Source: Orthonyx spaldingii (lineage: Eukaryota; Chordata; Aves; Passeriformes; Orthonychidae). From it: 64,000 nt of DNA. The DNA lies in NCBI GenBank assembly GCA_013397795.1, contig VZTJ01004198.1, positions 1,756,568 to 1,820,567 on the forward strand, written 5' to 3'. The position numbers were made by a program, and so were the translations under genes. The first letter of the stretch is position 1; each line of letters opens with the position of its first letter. Below the pieces are notes generated by a model. It did no database searches, was not told where the DNA came from, and worked only from the letters and a program-made list of their open reading frames with translations. Positions 41,131 through 54,703 of the stretch are shown piece after piece.

Positions 41131-44100
41131 TTTTTTTTCTTTTTTTATGAGTTCTCTGCTGAGCCATCTCTAGAGATTAAACTCGGAAGGGGAACTGTTA
41201 CCCTTGACCTGACATACTAAATTTGAAGTTGCCCTTGTTCCCACCCGAGGGCAATAACATGCATCTGTGGAGCAATTACAGAATGGGGATGAAGTTTGAT
41301 TTGAGCAGTATTCTCCAAGATCATATGGTAGTTTGAGAATTTGGCACTCAGAAGATTTTGTATTAAAATGACTCATTTTTAATTTGGATAATTGGAGCAC
41401 TCATTCTTGTGCCTAATAACCTGAATCAATCAATTGAATATTTTGTGCTGTTTATCAGCCTTTGGAAACAAGTCCTTTTTTTTTAGTTTATTTTTTGGTG
41501 GCTTTTTAATTGATATTTTTTGTTAAGATTTTGGATTGCTCCTATTCCCACTGAAGTCCATAGAAGTTCTTAACTTTAATTAATTCTCAAAATCAGCATT
41601 TTTATTGATGAATGAAATTGAAGAAGCCAGGTGTGAAAATGCAGTATTTGCTTGCAAACAGCACAATGTTCAGGTACAAAAAAGGTACATTTTAAAAATG
41701 TTGGTTTTTTGGGGTATGAAACCTGAAATCTTTAGTGACCATTGAAGCAACTGATAGTTGTAGATACCCTGCAGCTCAAAAAGACTTCCTTATGTGCCTC
41801 AAACTGAGCTCCTTGAATGTGCAACAGCCAGATTTTTTCCCTCTTTCTGCATACATTAGAATTTTTTAGTGTTCATGGGACAGAGCGAATGTGGGTGCAT
41901 TACTTAAATATGTAAACAAATTGCATTTGCTCAAATGAACAACATTAGACCCCGTGTCTGAAAATTCATCCTTAAGGGGAGCTTAATGGTCTGAGTTTTA
42001 ATAGCCAAAGGACACACTGCTCATACCTAAGTCAGCTGTGAACACCATGCCAAAAAACTTAACAGTCAGGAATTAAATACAGGGTTATAGTTCTTATGAA
42101 AGGAAATTAGGCTTTGGTTTCTTAACACTCATCTGATCACAAAACCCTGCTGCTCTTCATTTGTCTTCTTGGTGTTTTATTTTCCTTACTGGTGGAGATA
42201 CCGAGGACAGATTATTTTTATGAGAATAAAATAAAAGAAAATATGTGGGTGCCTGTACACACAAACTCACAAATGCGAGCAAGGTAATGCCTGAACAGAA
42301 CAGAACCCATGCCAGGCAGTCTGTGATCCACTGGCATGGAGACTGCTCATTCACACAGCTCCTACTATTCTACACAAACAATTGAAAAAATATATTAAGC
42401 CTTTGGAAAGATGAAAGAATAGTTTTATAACACAGTCAAAAGCAAACAGGCATCTTCTATTCAAGGTGATTTTCCAGGGAACACAAGCAACTGAAGTCAC
42501 ACTGGCTGTGACAGGCCTACCAATACATCTTGATATTGAGGAAGTGTTTAGTGCAAGAAACCTGGGCAGCCAACCCAGTGCAGGCAGCATCACATGTTCT
42601 ATCGGGAATGCTGTCAGAGGATTCGATAAGCGGAAATCCCGCTGTGTCCTGACATGCTGGGATGACTCAGATGTGGAATGAAACAAACTGCTGCAGCATC
42701 AAAGACCTAATTTCTCCTTCTAATGGAACCACGCGAGTCCATCACATCCTTTAATCCTGCTGTGATGAAGCACCTTCAGCAGTAGCCTCTGGTGCATATT
42801 TCTGGGCTCTGTGTCATGTGCCATGGCAGATTTTTGTACAAAACACTGGGGCAACCCTGCAGAGGACGTAAATCAGCAGAGCTCAACCATAGTGTGTAAT
42901 ATCCAGGATTCCCACCAGGATTCCCATCAGGTGACACATTGCTAAATGCTTTTCCTGTCCTTCTTATGCTCATTTTGTACACAGGCATGATGCAAATATC
43001 ACAGTTTTACAGCACTCAGATAATTGGTTTTTTTGCTTCTCAACTTGCTACCATAGAAATTCTAATGTCAGAGCCCTCAAGAGACCATATGGGCAGTAAA
43101 CATTCCTTATGAGTTGCATGTGCAGAAAGAACATATTTTCTCATCAGTTCACACAAAAGCAGATCATGCAGAAAGGATTTTTAAAAATTACTACTATTTT
43201 CCTTGTAGTAATAGCAATGGAACAATACATAACAACCCTTGAATGGGTTCTGTTTATTTTACAGTGTATGGATCTTTTCCCCTTTTTGATCACAAGAGAA
43301 ATAAAGACATTAAAATGTATGTTTCTTTTCAGAAAGCGTTGTATTGATTTTATGTAACATCTGAATACTTCGTATTGTAACTTAACATATAACCATATAA
43401 TTTGTCGGTAAAAAGAAATAGACCAAAAGGCTTGCTCAGTGAATTGTACAAATGAGCCTTTCCTCATCAGTGATCCAAGGCATAATAAAATACCCCACTT
43501 TTTCATTTCCCTCTGTGAGGTGAAAAAGCTCACTTACAGAAGCAAGTATATTCCACTGAAAGAAAAGGTGATTAATCATAGCTTGAGCTCATACTGAAAA
43601 GGAAAAATCCCATTTGGATCCAGGCCTTTGTCCCAGGATCATTCAGTTCCATCTCTAGTTTGGAGAGAATAAGGTTTTTTTGATTAAGAACCACAAAAAT
43701 GTTACTTTGTTGGAAGAAAGCTAGAAGCAGCCAATGCTGCTATTACACCACCTCTGTTGAAGGACAAAAAGCTAATAAACAGGTTGTTCAGATATTTTCT
43801 AATAGTTGAAAATACAAGTCATAGCCAATAAAAGCCAGCTGTAACTTGAAAAATACTTCCCCAAAGTAATCAGGTCATGCAGTAAAGAATGGATGTGGGT
43901 CTAAAACCAGAGATATTACAAATTTAGTATTTCTGAAATCTCTCTGAGAAATAAGGTGTATAACATTGACAGCTCAACCAAACCCTCAGACATGTATTTA
44001 ATAAGAAATATACCTAGAGGCCAAACAAACTTTCAGGAAGGACAAAATAGGAAAGAAAAAAAATGAAGTTGAAAAAGTCCATGTGGATAATATAGTGGGC

Positions 44101-46959
44101 TCTTTTCTGGAAGAACAGAGATCGTGGCTGAGCAGACCATGCATAGTGTAGGGTAGCTGGAGAATCCTGAACCAATCTGGCAGCTCTTGGGTAGTTACAT
44201 CGCTTGCACATCTGCCCCAGTAACAGCAAGCAGCTGGAAACCACACTGCCATTGGTTTCCAGTCAAATCCAGTGTCTTCATGAAATACGCAAGGAATGAC
44301 TTTCTCTGATAAGGGAATATGCAAATTTTCAGTTTGCTTAGAGTAGTGTTGCATTCAAGGGCCAAGGCAACCATGCTCCTCCATCACTGATTTGGTGCCT
44401 TTTCTTTCACTTTCTCTGGGCAAGGTTGAGGAGAAACACATGTGGTCATTCCCCTCCCCAAAGCTGAGGAGGTTTTGACCCCAAAACTGCTGTGGGGTAT
44501 CTGCCACTGTGGGGTATCTTCAAGCACCTCTCTTGGTAACAGCAAATGCTACAGTGGTCTGGGTACAGTGCAACTAAAACCTGCTCTAGGTGCAGTACAT
44601 GGGAACTGGAGGGAAATTCTGAGCAGGTTCTGATTGCTTCCCTTTCTGTTGCTGTTCTGCCCCGCAGAAAAGGCCGCAATGCAGCAACTGTACTGCAGAC
44701 TACTAAATTCTCTCACAGTCTCATTCTGGTGGAAGTTAATGATGGCCTTTTACAAGTCCAAGTGGGTTAGGTGCCTCCCTGCCACTGGTGTTCACACAGG
44801 CTCAGTGTCTGATGTGCTTCAACGTCTTTGGCATTTCCACTGTCTGTGTGTGCCTCTAGACTTTTGCAAATCCAGCTCTAAACTCTTATTGACCTAAATC
44901 ACGGAATTAAATCCTAAGTTTAGAAAGAATGGCATTTTCAGACACTTAGAGTTATTTTGCCATAAGCAAAATGTCTCATAGTCTGTATATCAGTTATGAT
45001 TTATGAGTCAACCTGACATAGTTCAAAATGCTCAAAAGCAGATGTGGCACTTAAAAAACATTGCAGAAATGTAGCTGTGAAAGCCAAAAAGGCACAACCG
45101 TATCAACAGGCACAAACTCTAGGTGTTGTGCAGAATTTTTATTTTTGCAGAGTTTTCTAAGATCTGCTAGAAATAACTGCAGATTGAGAGCTATATTTAT
45201 TTCATGTTTAATTCATGAGCAATAGTATCCTGGCCTCAGCACTGGCTGCAGTATTTTCAGTGGAGACCTGATGGGTGTCAGGAGTTGTCAGCTTTGGCTG
45301 TTGCAGGCGGGAAGGAGCAAAGCTCAGGAGCAAAGGGGTTTTCCCTGGCAGTGACCTGCCACAAGCCCTGAACAGGTCATATCTGGGAAATGGTGGTCTG
45401 ATCACCTCCCACAGCCTCAACAGTCAAGCAAGGGGGAGGTCAGGTAAGGAGGTCTTGAACTAACTACAGCTAATATATGTCAAAATTAACAGCCTGATTT
45501 TCACATAGAGATAACTGGGAGGTCACTGGAGATCACACAGCATTGCTATTTCTGGATGCCCTTGGGGCATGCTGCAGTAACCCAAGCTAGACTGAGCAGA
45601 GCCCTGTTCACTGTATCAACATCTGGGTCAGGAGCAGAAGGAAATCCCCTCTGAGACAGCATCAGCAGTGAAAAAAGCATCCCTGCTCCTGGTGCTTTGG
45701 CTATTCATCAGCTAAGGAGGATCTGGAGCTATTTCTGAATACTGACCCTGTTTTATGCAACCCAGGCAGTGCTCCATGAAATAACCACCATTCATCCCTT
45801 GACTGAGAGCAGCTTCTCAGGGCCTCTCAGCTCTTTACTGCTCCTAAATGCTGTGGATTAAGGAGCAGAGAACGTGGCCTTTCAGGATCACTCCAAACCC
45901 AGGGAAGGCATTGTGATGCTCCAGGATGGATTGCCTCTGGACTCCACTGGAGGAGACAGCTGAGTTGTTGGGATAATGCAAACCTTGTAGTTACTCTGAG
46001 CTTTCATGCATGAAGTTCTGCCAGGGTACAACCTCTTCTGTCAGCAGATTCTCAGTTCAATTGTGGTGTCCAGTGCACAGCCTCCTACCATAAGGGTATT
46101 TTCTGTATCTGACATGGCAGAGCTAAGGGGGTGGATCTGAGTCAAGTATTGGTGCTTTTTTTTCTATTCTTTATGCAATATGGGTATGGTGGTTTGGTCT
46201 CTAGTGGATCTAAATCCAGGTTTTCACCTCGGAGTCTTTGTTTCAAATCTAGTTCTGTAACACCTAAGAGCTGTTACCATACAAATGACTGCCATGTGAG
46301 CTGTATCCAATGGCGTCTTTATTAGCCTCTGTTAGCTTGCTGCAGGTGGGAAAATGGCTTTTTCACAGCACTGTCCTCACAGGGGAATGCCCACAGTTAT
46401 GCTTCTTCCCCCTCATGTCTCTTCATCCAAGCATTCAGCATTGCTAGCTTTCTTATGTGTAATCTCCAAGAGAAAATTTCCTCAATATCTCAGCTAAAGA
46501 TCCTCTCTACGAGGCCAAGCATTGCCTGCCTGCACTGATGCTTCATGTGGCACGGCTCCATCTCCTGGTAACCAGGGGGAAATAAAGCCATCTGGTGTTT
46601 GGGAGTCCCAGGATCATTCTTGGCTTTTGCTGTTACATGGAGTGTGTGTGTCCCCTGGCTGTTGCCAGTGACATCCTGGAGGTGTAAATGGAAGCTCACC
46701 ACAGAGTCTGGATGCCTCCAGTGCGAGACCCTCCATGCTCAGGCCAGCCTGACGTGGCCAAATCTCTTTGTGTTGCAACTGCTGTAGATGATTTAGGAGT
46801 ATTTAGCCCATAACTGATCTCACCTTTGATGCTTTAAGGAGGGTTGAGGCAACCCAGCAGTAAGCAAGGTAGCCTGGATGTTGAAAACTTGAATTCAATT
46901 CCCTTATAATGAGGCTACCATGAATTAAAGGTGTTCATGATACACGAGGCAGGAGGTTA

Positions 46960-47070
46960 GAGCATGTAGTCTAATTTCAGTGCTTAGTCTCTTCCTGCCC
47001 CTGTTTCCATCAATAAAAAGGGGAGACAATTCTTTTCTACTTCACAGTACTCTAATATTGTACCAGTGCG
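46960..47070 (+). repeat. Possible MIR-type SINE 3' remnant
   Basis: CTCTTCCTGCCCCTGTTTCC, ATCAATAAAAAGGGGAGACA and CTACTTCACAGTACTCTAA resemble the MIR tail (CCTCAGTTTCCTCATCTGTAAAATGGGG, then CCTACCTCACAGG). Weak and short. Confidence 0.35.
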
Positions 47071-48296
47071 AGCCATAAAAACACACACAAATTCTTTTTT
47101 CTAATAAATAAAGATTTTATTCATTTTGAACAAGAAGATCTTATAAGACTTTAAAATACATATAATACAAACAAATATTGATAATCATAAAAACAGAGAA
47201 ACTACAGAGAAGTGGTAACTCGTGCAGCAGTTCACTACAATGATGTGAAAGGTTCCTAGAAATGGAAAAATTCCTCCTTCACAGAGATGGCTCTTGCCCT
47301 TTAAAAAACAGCCAGATGAGACTCTTTCTACCCACAGGGCTCTCCTGCAGTGACAGCTACATTAACCTTTGCTGACAAGAACTTCTCTTTGCTTGTAAAA
47401 TCAGCTTAGTGAGTGCAAAATTCTTCCAGACTTTAAAATGGTTACTCTCAAATGGAGATACGCTCCATGCAAAACAAAACATCCTCGTGCCTTAAAATTA
47501 CTCCTATGTTTTCGTTGCTTTGAGATCACTGGGTGGGCTGATACAGGATGATGTCTGGGCATCTGTCTGCTTTGGCTAATATTGCAGAAGAGACGTGAAT
47601 GTAGGAAAGGACACTGAGGTTTTTGCTGCGTTTCTCTCCCTGGGCATTTTTCCGTGCTTATCACCACATTGTCTGGGCAATGAGCAACAAAGCAGAGCAG
47701 CAGTAATATATGCTTGGGCTATTTGTCTGTTGCTATTAGAGAAATGCTCCAAAATTGCAGGAGAAGCCAGCGCGCTCCCTCCCGCACACGGGCACACACA
47801 CACGGAACGCATGCTCCGTCCCCCACATCCCATTTCCCCCTATTAATTTCACATCCTTCTGGATTATACATCTGAGCTGTCCTTTACATGCAAGAAACTC
47901 CTCCTGTGTGAAGGGAATTCTTCTGGGCTTGGGCAAAAGGAGGGTCTGCCAGTCTCCTCCCACCCTGTTGCAGCACCAAGCCTTTGAAACTGGGTCACGC
48001 GAGCTCTGCCACCTCACCAGGGTTAAGCTCTCATATCAACTGGGGCCACTTCAAAGACTTCATAGCCCCATGGATTGAATTTAAATCATCCAACATGTAC
48101 AATTTTGATGCACTCAGCAGTTCTGTGATATTCTTATGACATTTGTAATTGCTGACCAGAAATCTCCAGGACTAGGACTTTGGCATAAAACACATTCAGG
48201 CTCCCAATCTAGTGCCACCTTGTCACAAATCTGTTGTGTCCTGGACATCAGCAAGGTACAGGAATCCAGTACATCACTGAAAAGATTAAAAAAGCT

Positions 48297-48470
48297 TGGA
48301 ATGGAATGGAATGGAATGGAATAGAATAGAATAGAATAGAATAGAATAGAATAGAATAGAATAGAATAGAATAGAATAGAATAGAATAGAATAGAATAGA
48401 ATAGAATAGAATAGAATAGAAATTAAATCTATTAGAATAGAAATAGAAATAAAATATAAATAGACAAGAA
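48297..48470. repeat. (GGAAT)n to (AATAG)n pentanucleotide array
   Basis: About five GGAAT units pass into roughly twenty uninterrupted GAATA units up to 48421, followed by a degenerate AT-rich tail to about 48470. A simple satellite-like microsatellite. Confidence 0.97.
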
Positions 48471-51400
48471 TGGATTAAAAATTTATAAAAATGCTTGAAA
48501 TTACAATTTTTATATCTGAGTGATTTTGCAGTGTAAACACAATATATTCTTACACTGTCTTTCCTGTAAGTGCCAACTTAAAGGAACACTGCCAACCCAT
48601 GACATTTATTGCAAAATTCCTACTGAGCTCTAAGATGAAAACCTGGTCTCAAGCCTGTCTTTTCCTTGTATTTGGTGGGACTGGAATTGCCCAGGCCAAA
48701 TAATTGACTGTTAAAAGCTTAAAGCAAAATATTACATTAAGTGTCAGAAGGAGCAGCCTTCTGCTGCAAAAGTAGTGGGAAATTATTTCGCTGCAAACCC
48801 AGATGCATATCAATTGAAGTTACTTTTCTAATAGCTCCCAAATTAAGTCATTCTTATTACTTGCATTATTCTAGGATGTTGGACTCGAGATATCTTTGTA
48901 AAGATGCAAAGTTAACTGGCAAATCAGACCAAGAATGCTGAATTTCTAAGAAGCTCATTGCATGTACTTGGTATTATCAAGTAAAATTTTGGAACTGACC
49001 TCGTCTGCTACGTGAAAAGATTTAATTGTGTCATATGGTTCATTAAGGAAGAGGTCCATGAATTCTTGCTGAAACTAAACTGAGTGCCTTTGTGAAGTAT
49101 GTTTATGAAAATCTATTTCCTGACGTTTAGAGGGAAAATTATTTTCTCTCTCCTGTATACCCAATTGAAGGACTGCCAACATCTTGTTTAACACAGGTAT
49201 AATTCCATTATTTTGACACTGAAGAAGAAACAAAATTCCAAAATAAATACAGCTGTGAGACATCAGACCTGTGTTCTGCAGATCACGGAGGCACAATCTT
49301 CAGCCATGTAAGTCAATGGCAGCACAACCCCCAACTTCACTTTCTTCAGGATTTCAGCCAGGATGCCTTGTCATCCAAGCTTGCATGTGAGAAGTTTTAA
49401 AATAATCCACTAAAAAAGGAAAAGATCATGGATAATGCAGCCAGGGTGCATCACTCAAATGGAGTTTAAGACAGCTCATAAGTCAGAGCTCCAAAGCACA
49501 GCATACCTTTGTTTGGATTGTGAGCTCCTCGGGACAGAAAGCAATTTTTTTGCTTCCTTTTTGGGGCACTGAGATGCTTCTTTCATTGATGGACTACTTC
49601 CAGTTGGGAATCTAAGTTATTCCAGTGAATGGAATTAGTCAGACGTTAAACTCGCGCAAGTTTTTTTCCCCACTATCTCTGCCCATTTAGCCATTTAGCA
49701 TTATGGCTGGTGGTGGTCAGCTACAGGCTCTAAGACTTCTTCCTAAGCAGTGTATCCCTTTGCTAAGGAAAAGACATAATTTAAAAAAGGCAGACACCAC
49801 CATGTGACTCCTGGGTACCTGTCCACTCCTCTCAGTTTTAAGTGTTCTGCTGCCACAGGGTCCCAAACCTCCTGGCTGCTCTGTGCCCATCATTTTCAGA
49901 CTTCCAGACCTTCTTTATTTGCACCTAAATTGCTACAAATAAAAAAGCAGCAGTCCAATTTCTCAGCTTTAACAGATGCATCTGACTTCTGCTTTTGTGT
50001 CACAGTTTCAGCTATGAATAAAACTAATCAAGGCATGTGGATAAACCATGGGGTCAGAACAGTTCAGAAAAAGGTCACTAATAATCTAAAACTGTGGTCA
50101 GAATGTCTGGATTTTAAAGTCTGAAAGAGCCACGGGAGGGGAAGGCTACTTTTTTCAGCTCTTAAATTCACATGTAGAAAGGTTTCCAGTTTAATTTCTT
50201 CAACTCTTTTGACTTAAACTATCCACAGCTTCTGGAAACAGACTAACAAATCCTGAAGTGGGTATTTGGGAAGCCGTGTGATTATTATTCCAGTCTGATC
50301 CAAGATCTAAAAGAATTTCTAATTTATCATATCAAGGTTTCCTGATGAGTAGCCATGAGGGAGATTTCAAAGGTCAGGAGAAATGAAATGCAGATTTAAA
50401 TTCAAATTAATCAGAGACAGACTCCAGTCTGGCTTACACTTACATGGGTATACATTCACCATGGACTATATATCACTCCAAAACATGGAAACATAATCCA
50501 GAATTGAATTTCAGAGCACCAAACAAAACGTAAGTCATAGGAAAAAAGCTGTGGCTGAAGGTGAAAATCACACAGCAGAGACTGGGGAGCAACAGAGCAG
50601 GGAAATGGGTGGACATGACCCCTGAGATATCTCATATCACACACTGGGGCAGGGAGAAAGCTGCTCTGATGTATACTATTGTTAGCCTCAAGATGGTTTT
50701 CTGTGGTCTGATCCCTGACTCACTGCTTTTCTGGGATTTGTCATTTTCTTGGAGTGGGAAGAGATCCTTAAGGACCGTTGCCACACCTTTAGGAATGGCT
50801 GTGCTGTGGCACAGAGACCAGAATGCTGACCAGGTCTGAGGCTTAGAGATTTTATATGACAGCTGTAGAAAGTCTGAAAGTTTTGGTCAAAAGTTTGTCA
50901 GGCATATAGAAGCTCTGGTAGATGTGTTTGCTTTATTTAATCCATATATTTGCCCATTAAATAATTCAGAAGATGTTATATTAAACAGACTTCAGAGAAA
51001 AGTGATGGAAGTGCATTTGCTGAAGCAAGAGCTTGTATAATGAGACATTCCATAAAAGAAGCTGGACTTTTAAAGTCAGAATGGATTAAGGGCATGAATT
51101 CATGTGTCCCATGAGAACTTATTATAAACTCGAAGGACATTCAGAGACCTTCAGCAAGAAGCAGCTCTCACACTTGAGTTTAATTTTAGTACCTCTGCAG
51201 TTGTAAATAAATTGTTTTAATAATTGTTTCGGTGTAAGTAAGAATTTTATCACCCAATCACCCAATTAGGAGTATGGGGGTTTTGTAAAGAATGAGAAAT
51301 GTATTAGGGATTTTTTGTGCACTTCTGAACACAAAAAACATTGTATCTAAAAAAATCAGACCTTTCTTTTAAGGCTACAAGAAAAGAGAGAAATTATACC

Positions 51401-52184
51401 AAATAAACCACTTTGAAAAAAGCCAAATAAGTTTTTCCCTATCTATGCCATTGTTATAACACAATCATCCTGGATACTGAAAACAACCTCATCATATTCA
51501 TGGCTGATTTAATATTCTCATACAGAGATAATCATATTGTGATCACTCTAACTACTGCATTGCCAAGGCTGCAGGAAAATGATAACCTGCCTGAAAGTAA
51601 CACCTTCAGAAGAAGTGTAAAAGAAAGAAACTCAAACTGGAAACCTTCCCATTAGTCCCCAGTTGCAGGTGAGGGTTCTTTTCCCCAAAGCTGGCTGCTG
51701 ACACAGCCAGAGCAGTGAGGATGAGGGAGATGGAATCTCCTGCTGCCAGCACCTCGGGCTGGTCTGTCCTTTAACATTTCTCTTTCAGAGCCTATTTTGC
51801 AAAACAAGCCTCAGTGAGCCTCTCCCCCTGATGCTTCAGGTAACACAGATGCTCTTCTCATCCTGCTCTATTTCCCTTTCCCCCCTCATTTTCACTGAGA
51901 CTTCAGCTTTCTTTTGGCCAACTCAGTTACAGGGAAACCACCCTTCCTAGTGGTGATTAAGCATAGTCAGTGACTTAAAAACAAAAGAACAAGAGTCCTG
52001 CATTTAACTTTCACTAAGAACTGGGGGAAAAAAAAAAAGGACTGTAAAAATGATCACTCTATTTTCATTCCTCTTTGATTTTTCTGTAGCAGAAATAAGT
52101 TGTCTCCCCTATTTATTTTTGAGCTGTTCAATGTTATTCCTGCTTTGAACATGAGCTTCCACTGTTACAGGTGTGTGCAAAATG

Positions 52185-52390
52185 TGATAGAATAGAATAT
52201 TTCAGTTTGAAGGGACCTACAATGATCACTTAGTCCGCTTGGGCTGCTCCTATATGATGGACTGCTTTTGCTCAGCTCAGGGGCAGCAGACTTTCAAATC
52301 TCACCCATCAGCTGTGCCTGCTGACAGGGAGACACTTTCCTGCTTTTCTTCAGCAAAGTTTGACCTCTGGTATGTGATAGGTGAAAGACA
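52185..52390 (-). repeat. CR1 LINE 3' remnant
   Basis: GATAGAATAGAATATTTCAG, then TTTGAAGGGACCTACAATGA and TCACTTAGTCC is the antisense start of a CR1 3' end. The body fades quickly, so the far boundary is uncertain. Confidence 0.6.
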
Positions 52391-52828
52391 ATGACTGATC
52401 TGAGGCCAGGATCTCATTTGGTGATCCTGCTAATGAAGTAGCATGTGGACAGGCAACAGCTTATATTAGTTGTACATTCTCTTCCTGCAGCAACTGCTGT
52501 GTTTTAGGTTCACAGCCAGAATTATACAGGATTGTAGGATGGAGTCTGAGAAGAGGAAATATTAAGCTCTCTCAGGCACCAAGTTACCCTTTTATCACAA
52601 GTTTAGTATTAAATAATGATATAATTAGTTAGCATAATGATTTTTATTTTAAAAATATCTGATATCATTTATCAACTGCAAACTAATTTCACTTTCTCTG
52701 TCCTATGAATTTAAGATTCATGTAAGACTGATCGTGCTGTAAGTGAAAGCAAGTCCTATTTTTACTTAGCCAAAGGAGTATTTGCAGTGTGCTGAAGCCA
52801 TAGTGGCTTTTCTTACTGTTCCAAGCCT

Positions 52829-52861
52829 TTTGACAACTGAAACAATATTTCAGTTGTCAAA
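52829..52861. repeat. 14-bp perfect hairpin with 5-base loop
   Basis: TTTGACAACTGAAA (52829-52842), loop CAATA, TTTCAGTTGTCAAA (52848-52861). The arms are exact reverse complements. Confidence 0.95.
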
Positions 52862-53493
52862 TTGAAATACATAAAAGTTGAACTTCTGAGATTTTTAAAC
52901 TTCTGGTGTTCCACTGGGTTTCTTTTTTTTGTTTTGTTTTCTTTTTTTTTTTTTTTTTAATGACACTATTAGCCTAATATTTAAAGCACTTTAGCAATAT
53001 GATCAAAAGAAGTATGCTTAGTTTGTGTTCTATTTGTTTGGCTGCTGTAGGTCCAGATCTGCCATCTCTTGCCTTGCACAGGTCTCTGCAAGGGCAGGGA
53101 CAATTTCCCTAAGATTTAAGCAGGAGACTAGAGTATTTTAGCACTATCACAGTAAAGAGCAGGAGTGTGTGAAGTTGTTGAAACAACAAGGCTTGATATC
53201 TCCAAAGGCTTAACCCTTCTGTTTATCCCAGGGGCAGTGAAGGGAAGGGGCAGCACAGCACAAGACATTTCTCCTCCATCAGCACCCCCCACTCCTGGCT
53301 GGGACCATATTTCCAACCTCATACTGGTGCTTAAGTAATTCGTGTCTCCCTGTATCTAGGAAGGGATGAGGCCCTGTTACAGATGAGGCTGATAATTGGT
53401 TTCTCTTTGAGGTGCTGAGATGAGGACACCTGCTAATGAGAATGTTGACCGAGGACACCAGCCCAATTGACACCAACAATTTAGCAGCTGTCA

Positions 53494-53578
53494 GGCAGTA
53501 ATGACTCCCAGTCCCTCCTATCTCACCAGGGTTTGAACCAGTAACCCAGAGACAAAGGCCTGGTATCTCATTACTGCC
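53494..53578. repeat. 11-bp inverted repeat enclosing a B-box-like motif
   Basis: GGCAGTAATGA (53494-53504) and TCATTACTGCC (53568-53578) are exact reverse complements. Between them the minus strand reads GGTTCAAACCC, close to the RNA polymerase III B-box GGTTCRANNCC. No full tRNA cloverleaf is evident. Confidence 0.75.
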
Positions 53579-54633
53579 GCTCCCTGGAGCCACCCCTCTC
53601 TCTCCCAGCAGATGTCTATTGCATTACTGTCCAAGTCATGTATTTAAAGGAAGAAGCTTGCAAAGGTACATCTGTCCAGCACCTGAAAACTCCCTCCTGC
53701 ACCCAGAAAGTTCTGTCTCAGGCTGCCAGCTGACAGGGATGTACTGCAGGGTCTATCCCCATCACAGGCTCCTACACTCCCACATCCCTTTGCCTTCCAG
53801 TGCCAGTGTACTTCCAAGCTAAAAGTCTTTACTGTATTCGTATTAAGAGCTCTATGTGTGGCCTTTTAAAATAGCTGGGGGGCAAAGGAAGGGGCACCAA
53901 ATTATAGGCAGGTATAAAATCCATTCAAAGTAGCTGAGCTGCTCTGACTTATCCTAAGAGAGGATTCAGTTCACCCAGTGAAACTAAAATGAGTAGGCTT
54001 ACCTGTCTAACATACCTGATAAGTACAGGGGCTGAAAATAATTTTCCTGTAAGGACATATATGAAAGTATCAGCAGTCAAACACATTTTGGCTTCACTTT
54101 TTCAGGAGTCTGATCCAGATAGTATTCAGTAGTGAGCACTAGCCAAGCTGTATTTACAAGTTCCAAAACAACATGCTTCTGGGATAGAAATGGCAACAAA
54201 ATGTTACCTGAAGACACTACATGCAAAAATAGCTCTTGTATCTTCCTCTTTCCCTTCCCCCTGCTTTCAATCTGGCAATGTTGAGCTCTGCCTACGGAAA
54301 TGAACAGATCCTGCTCTGGTAGGGATGCTGCTTCCAGCAGGGCTGGTGCTCGATACTGGGCAGGGTCCCCTCCCAAGCCCCACGGCAGCTTTTCCAGTCT
54401 GTCAGGTCAGGTAAGTGAAGTGAAGAACAAAAGCGTGTCTGTGTGCAGGAAGGGGAAGGGATGGCAGCAGTGACCTGTGGCTGCCACAGCCTGCCTTGCC
54501 CCTGTCCCCGCCCCCAGCAGTGAGGAGAGACCTTTGCTCAAGGGTTAAAGCATGGGAAGTGCTGCTGCTGATGGTGGTGAGGTGTAAATAAGAAGGTAGT
54601 TGGCATGTCTCTCAAATCCTCTGCATACTATCT

Positions 54634-54651
54634 TTATTATTATTATTATTA

Positions 54652-54702
<51 letters not shown>
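54634..54702. repeat. (ATT)n microsatellite
   Basis: A nearly perfect run of ATT units with one single-base interruption near 54650. Confidence 0.98.

Positions 54703-54703
<1 letters not shown>

Larger units (their letters stand above)
39300..48296. other. Intergenic region, first part
   Basis: No gene supported. It contains a 13-bp inverted repeat (40396-40448), a probable MIR-like SINE (about 40940-41130), a second weaker SINE-like stretch (about 46960-47070) and a cluster of AATAAA-type motifs on both strands near 47100. Otherwise AT-rich DNA with short unconserved reading frames. Confidence 0.55.
48471..54633. other. Intergenic region, middle part
   Basis: No gene supported. It contains a CR1 remnant (about 52185-52390), a 14-bp hairpin (52829-52861), T-rich runs near 52922-52958, and an inverted repeat with a B-box-like motif (53494-53578). 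Confidence 0.55.

Noticed and set aside
48297..48470. CRISPR-like array
   Set aside because: Repeat unit is five bases with no spacers and the genome is vertebrate; it is a microsatellite.
50930..51200. Faint resemblance to an old CR1/L3 segment
   Set aside because: Only short scattered word matches; not enough order or spacing to call a repeat.
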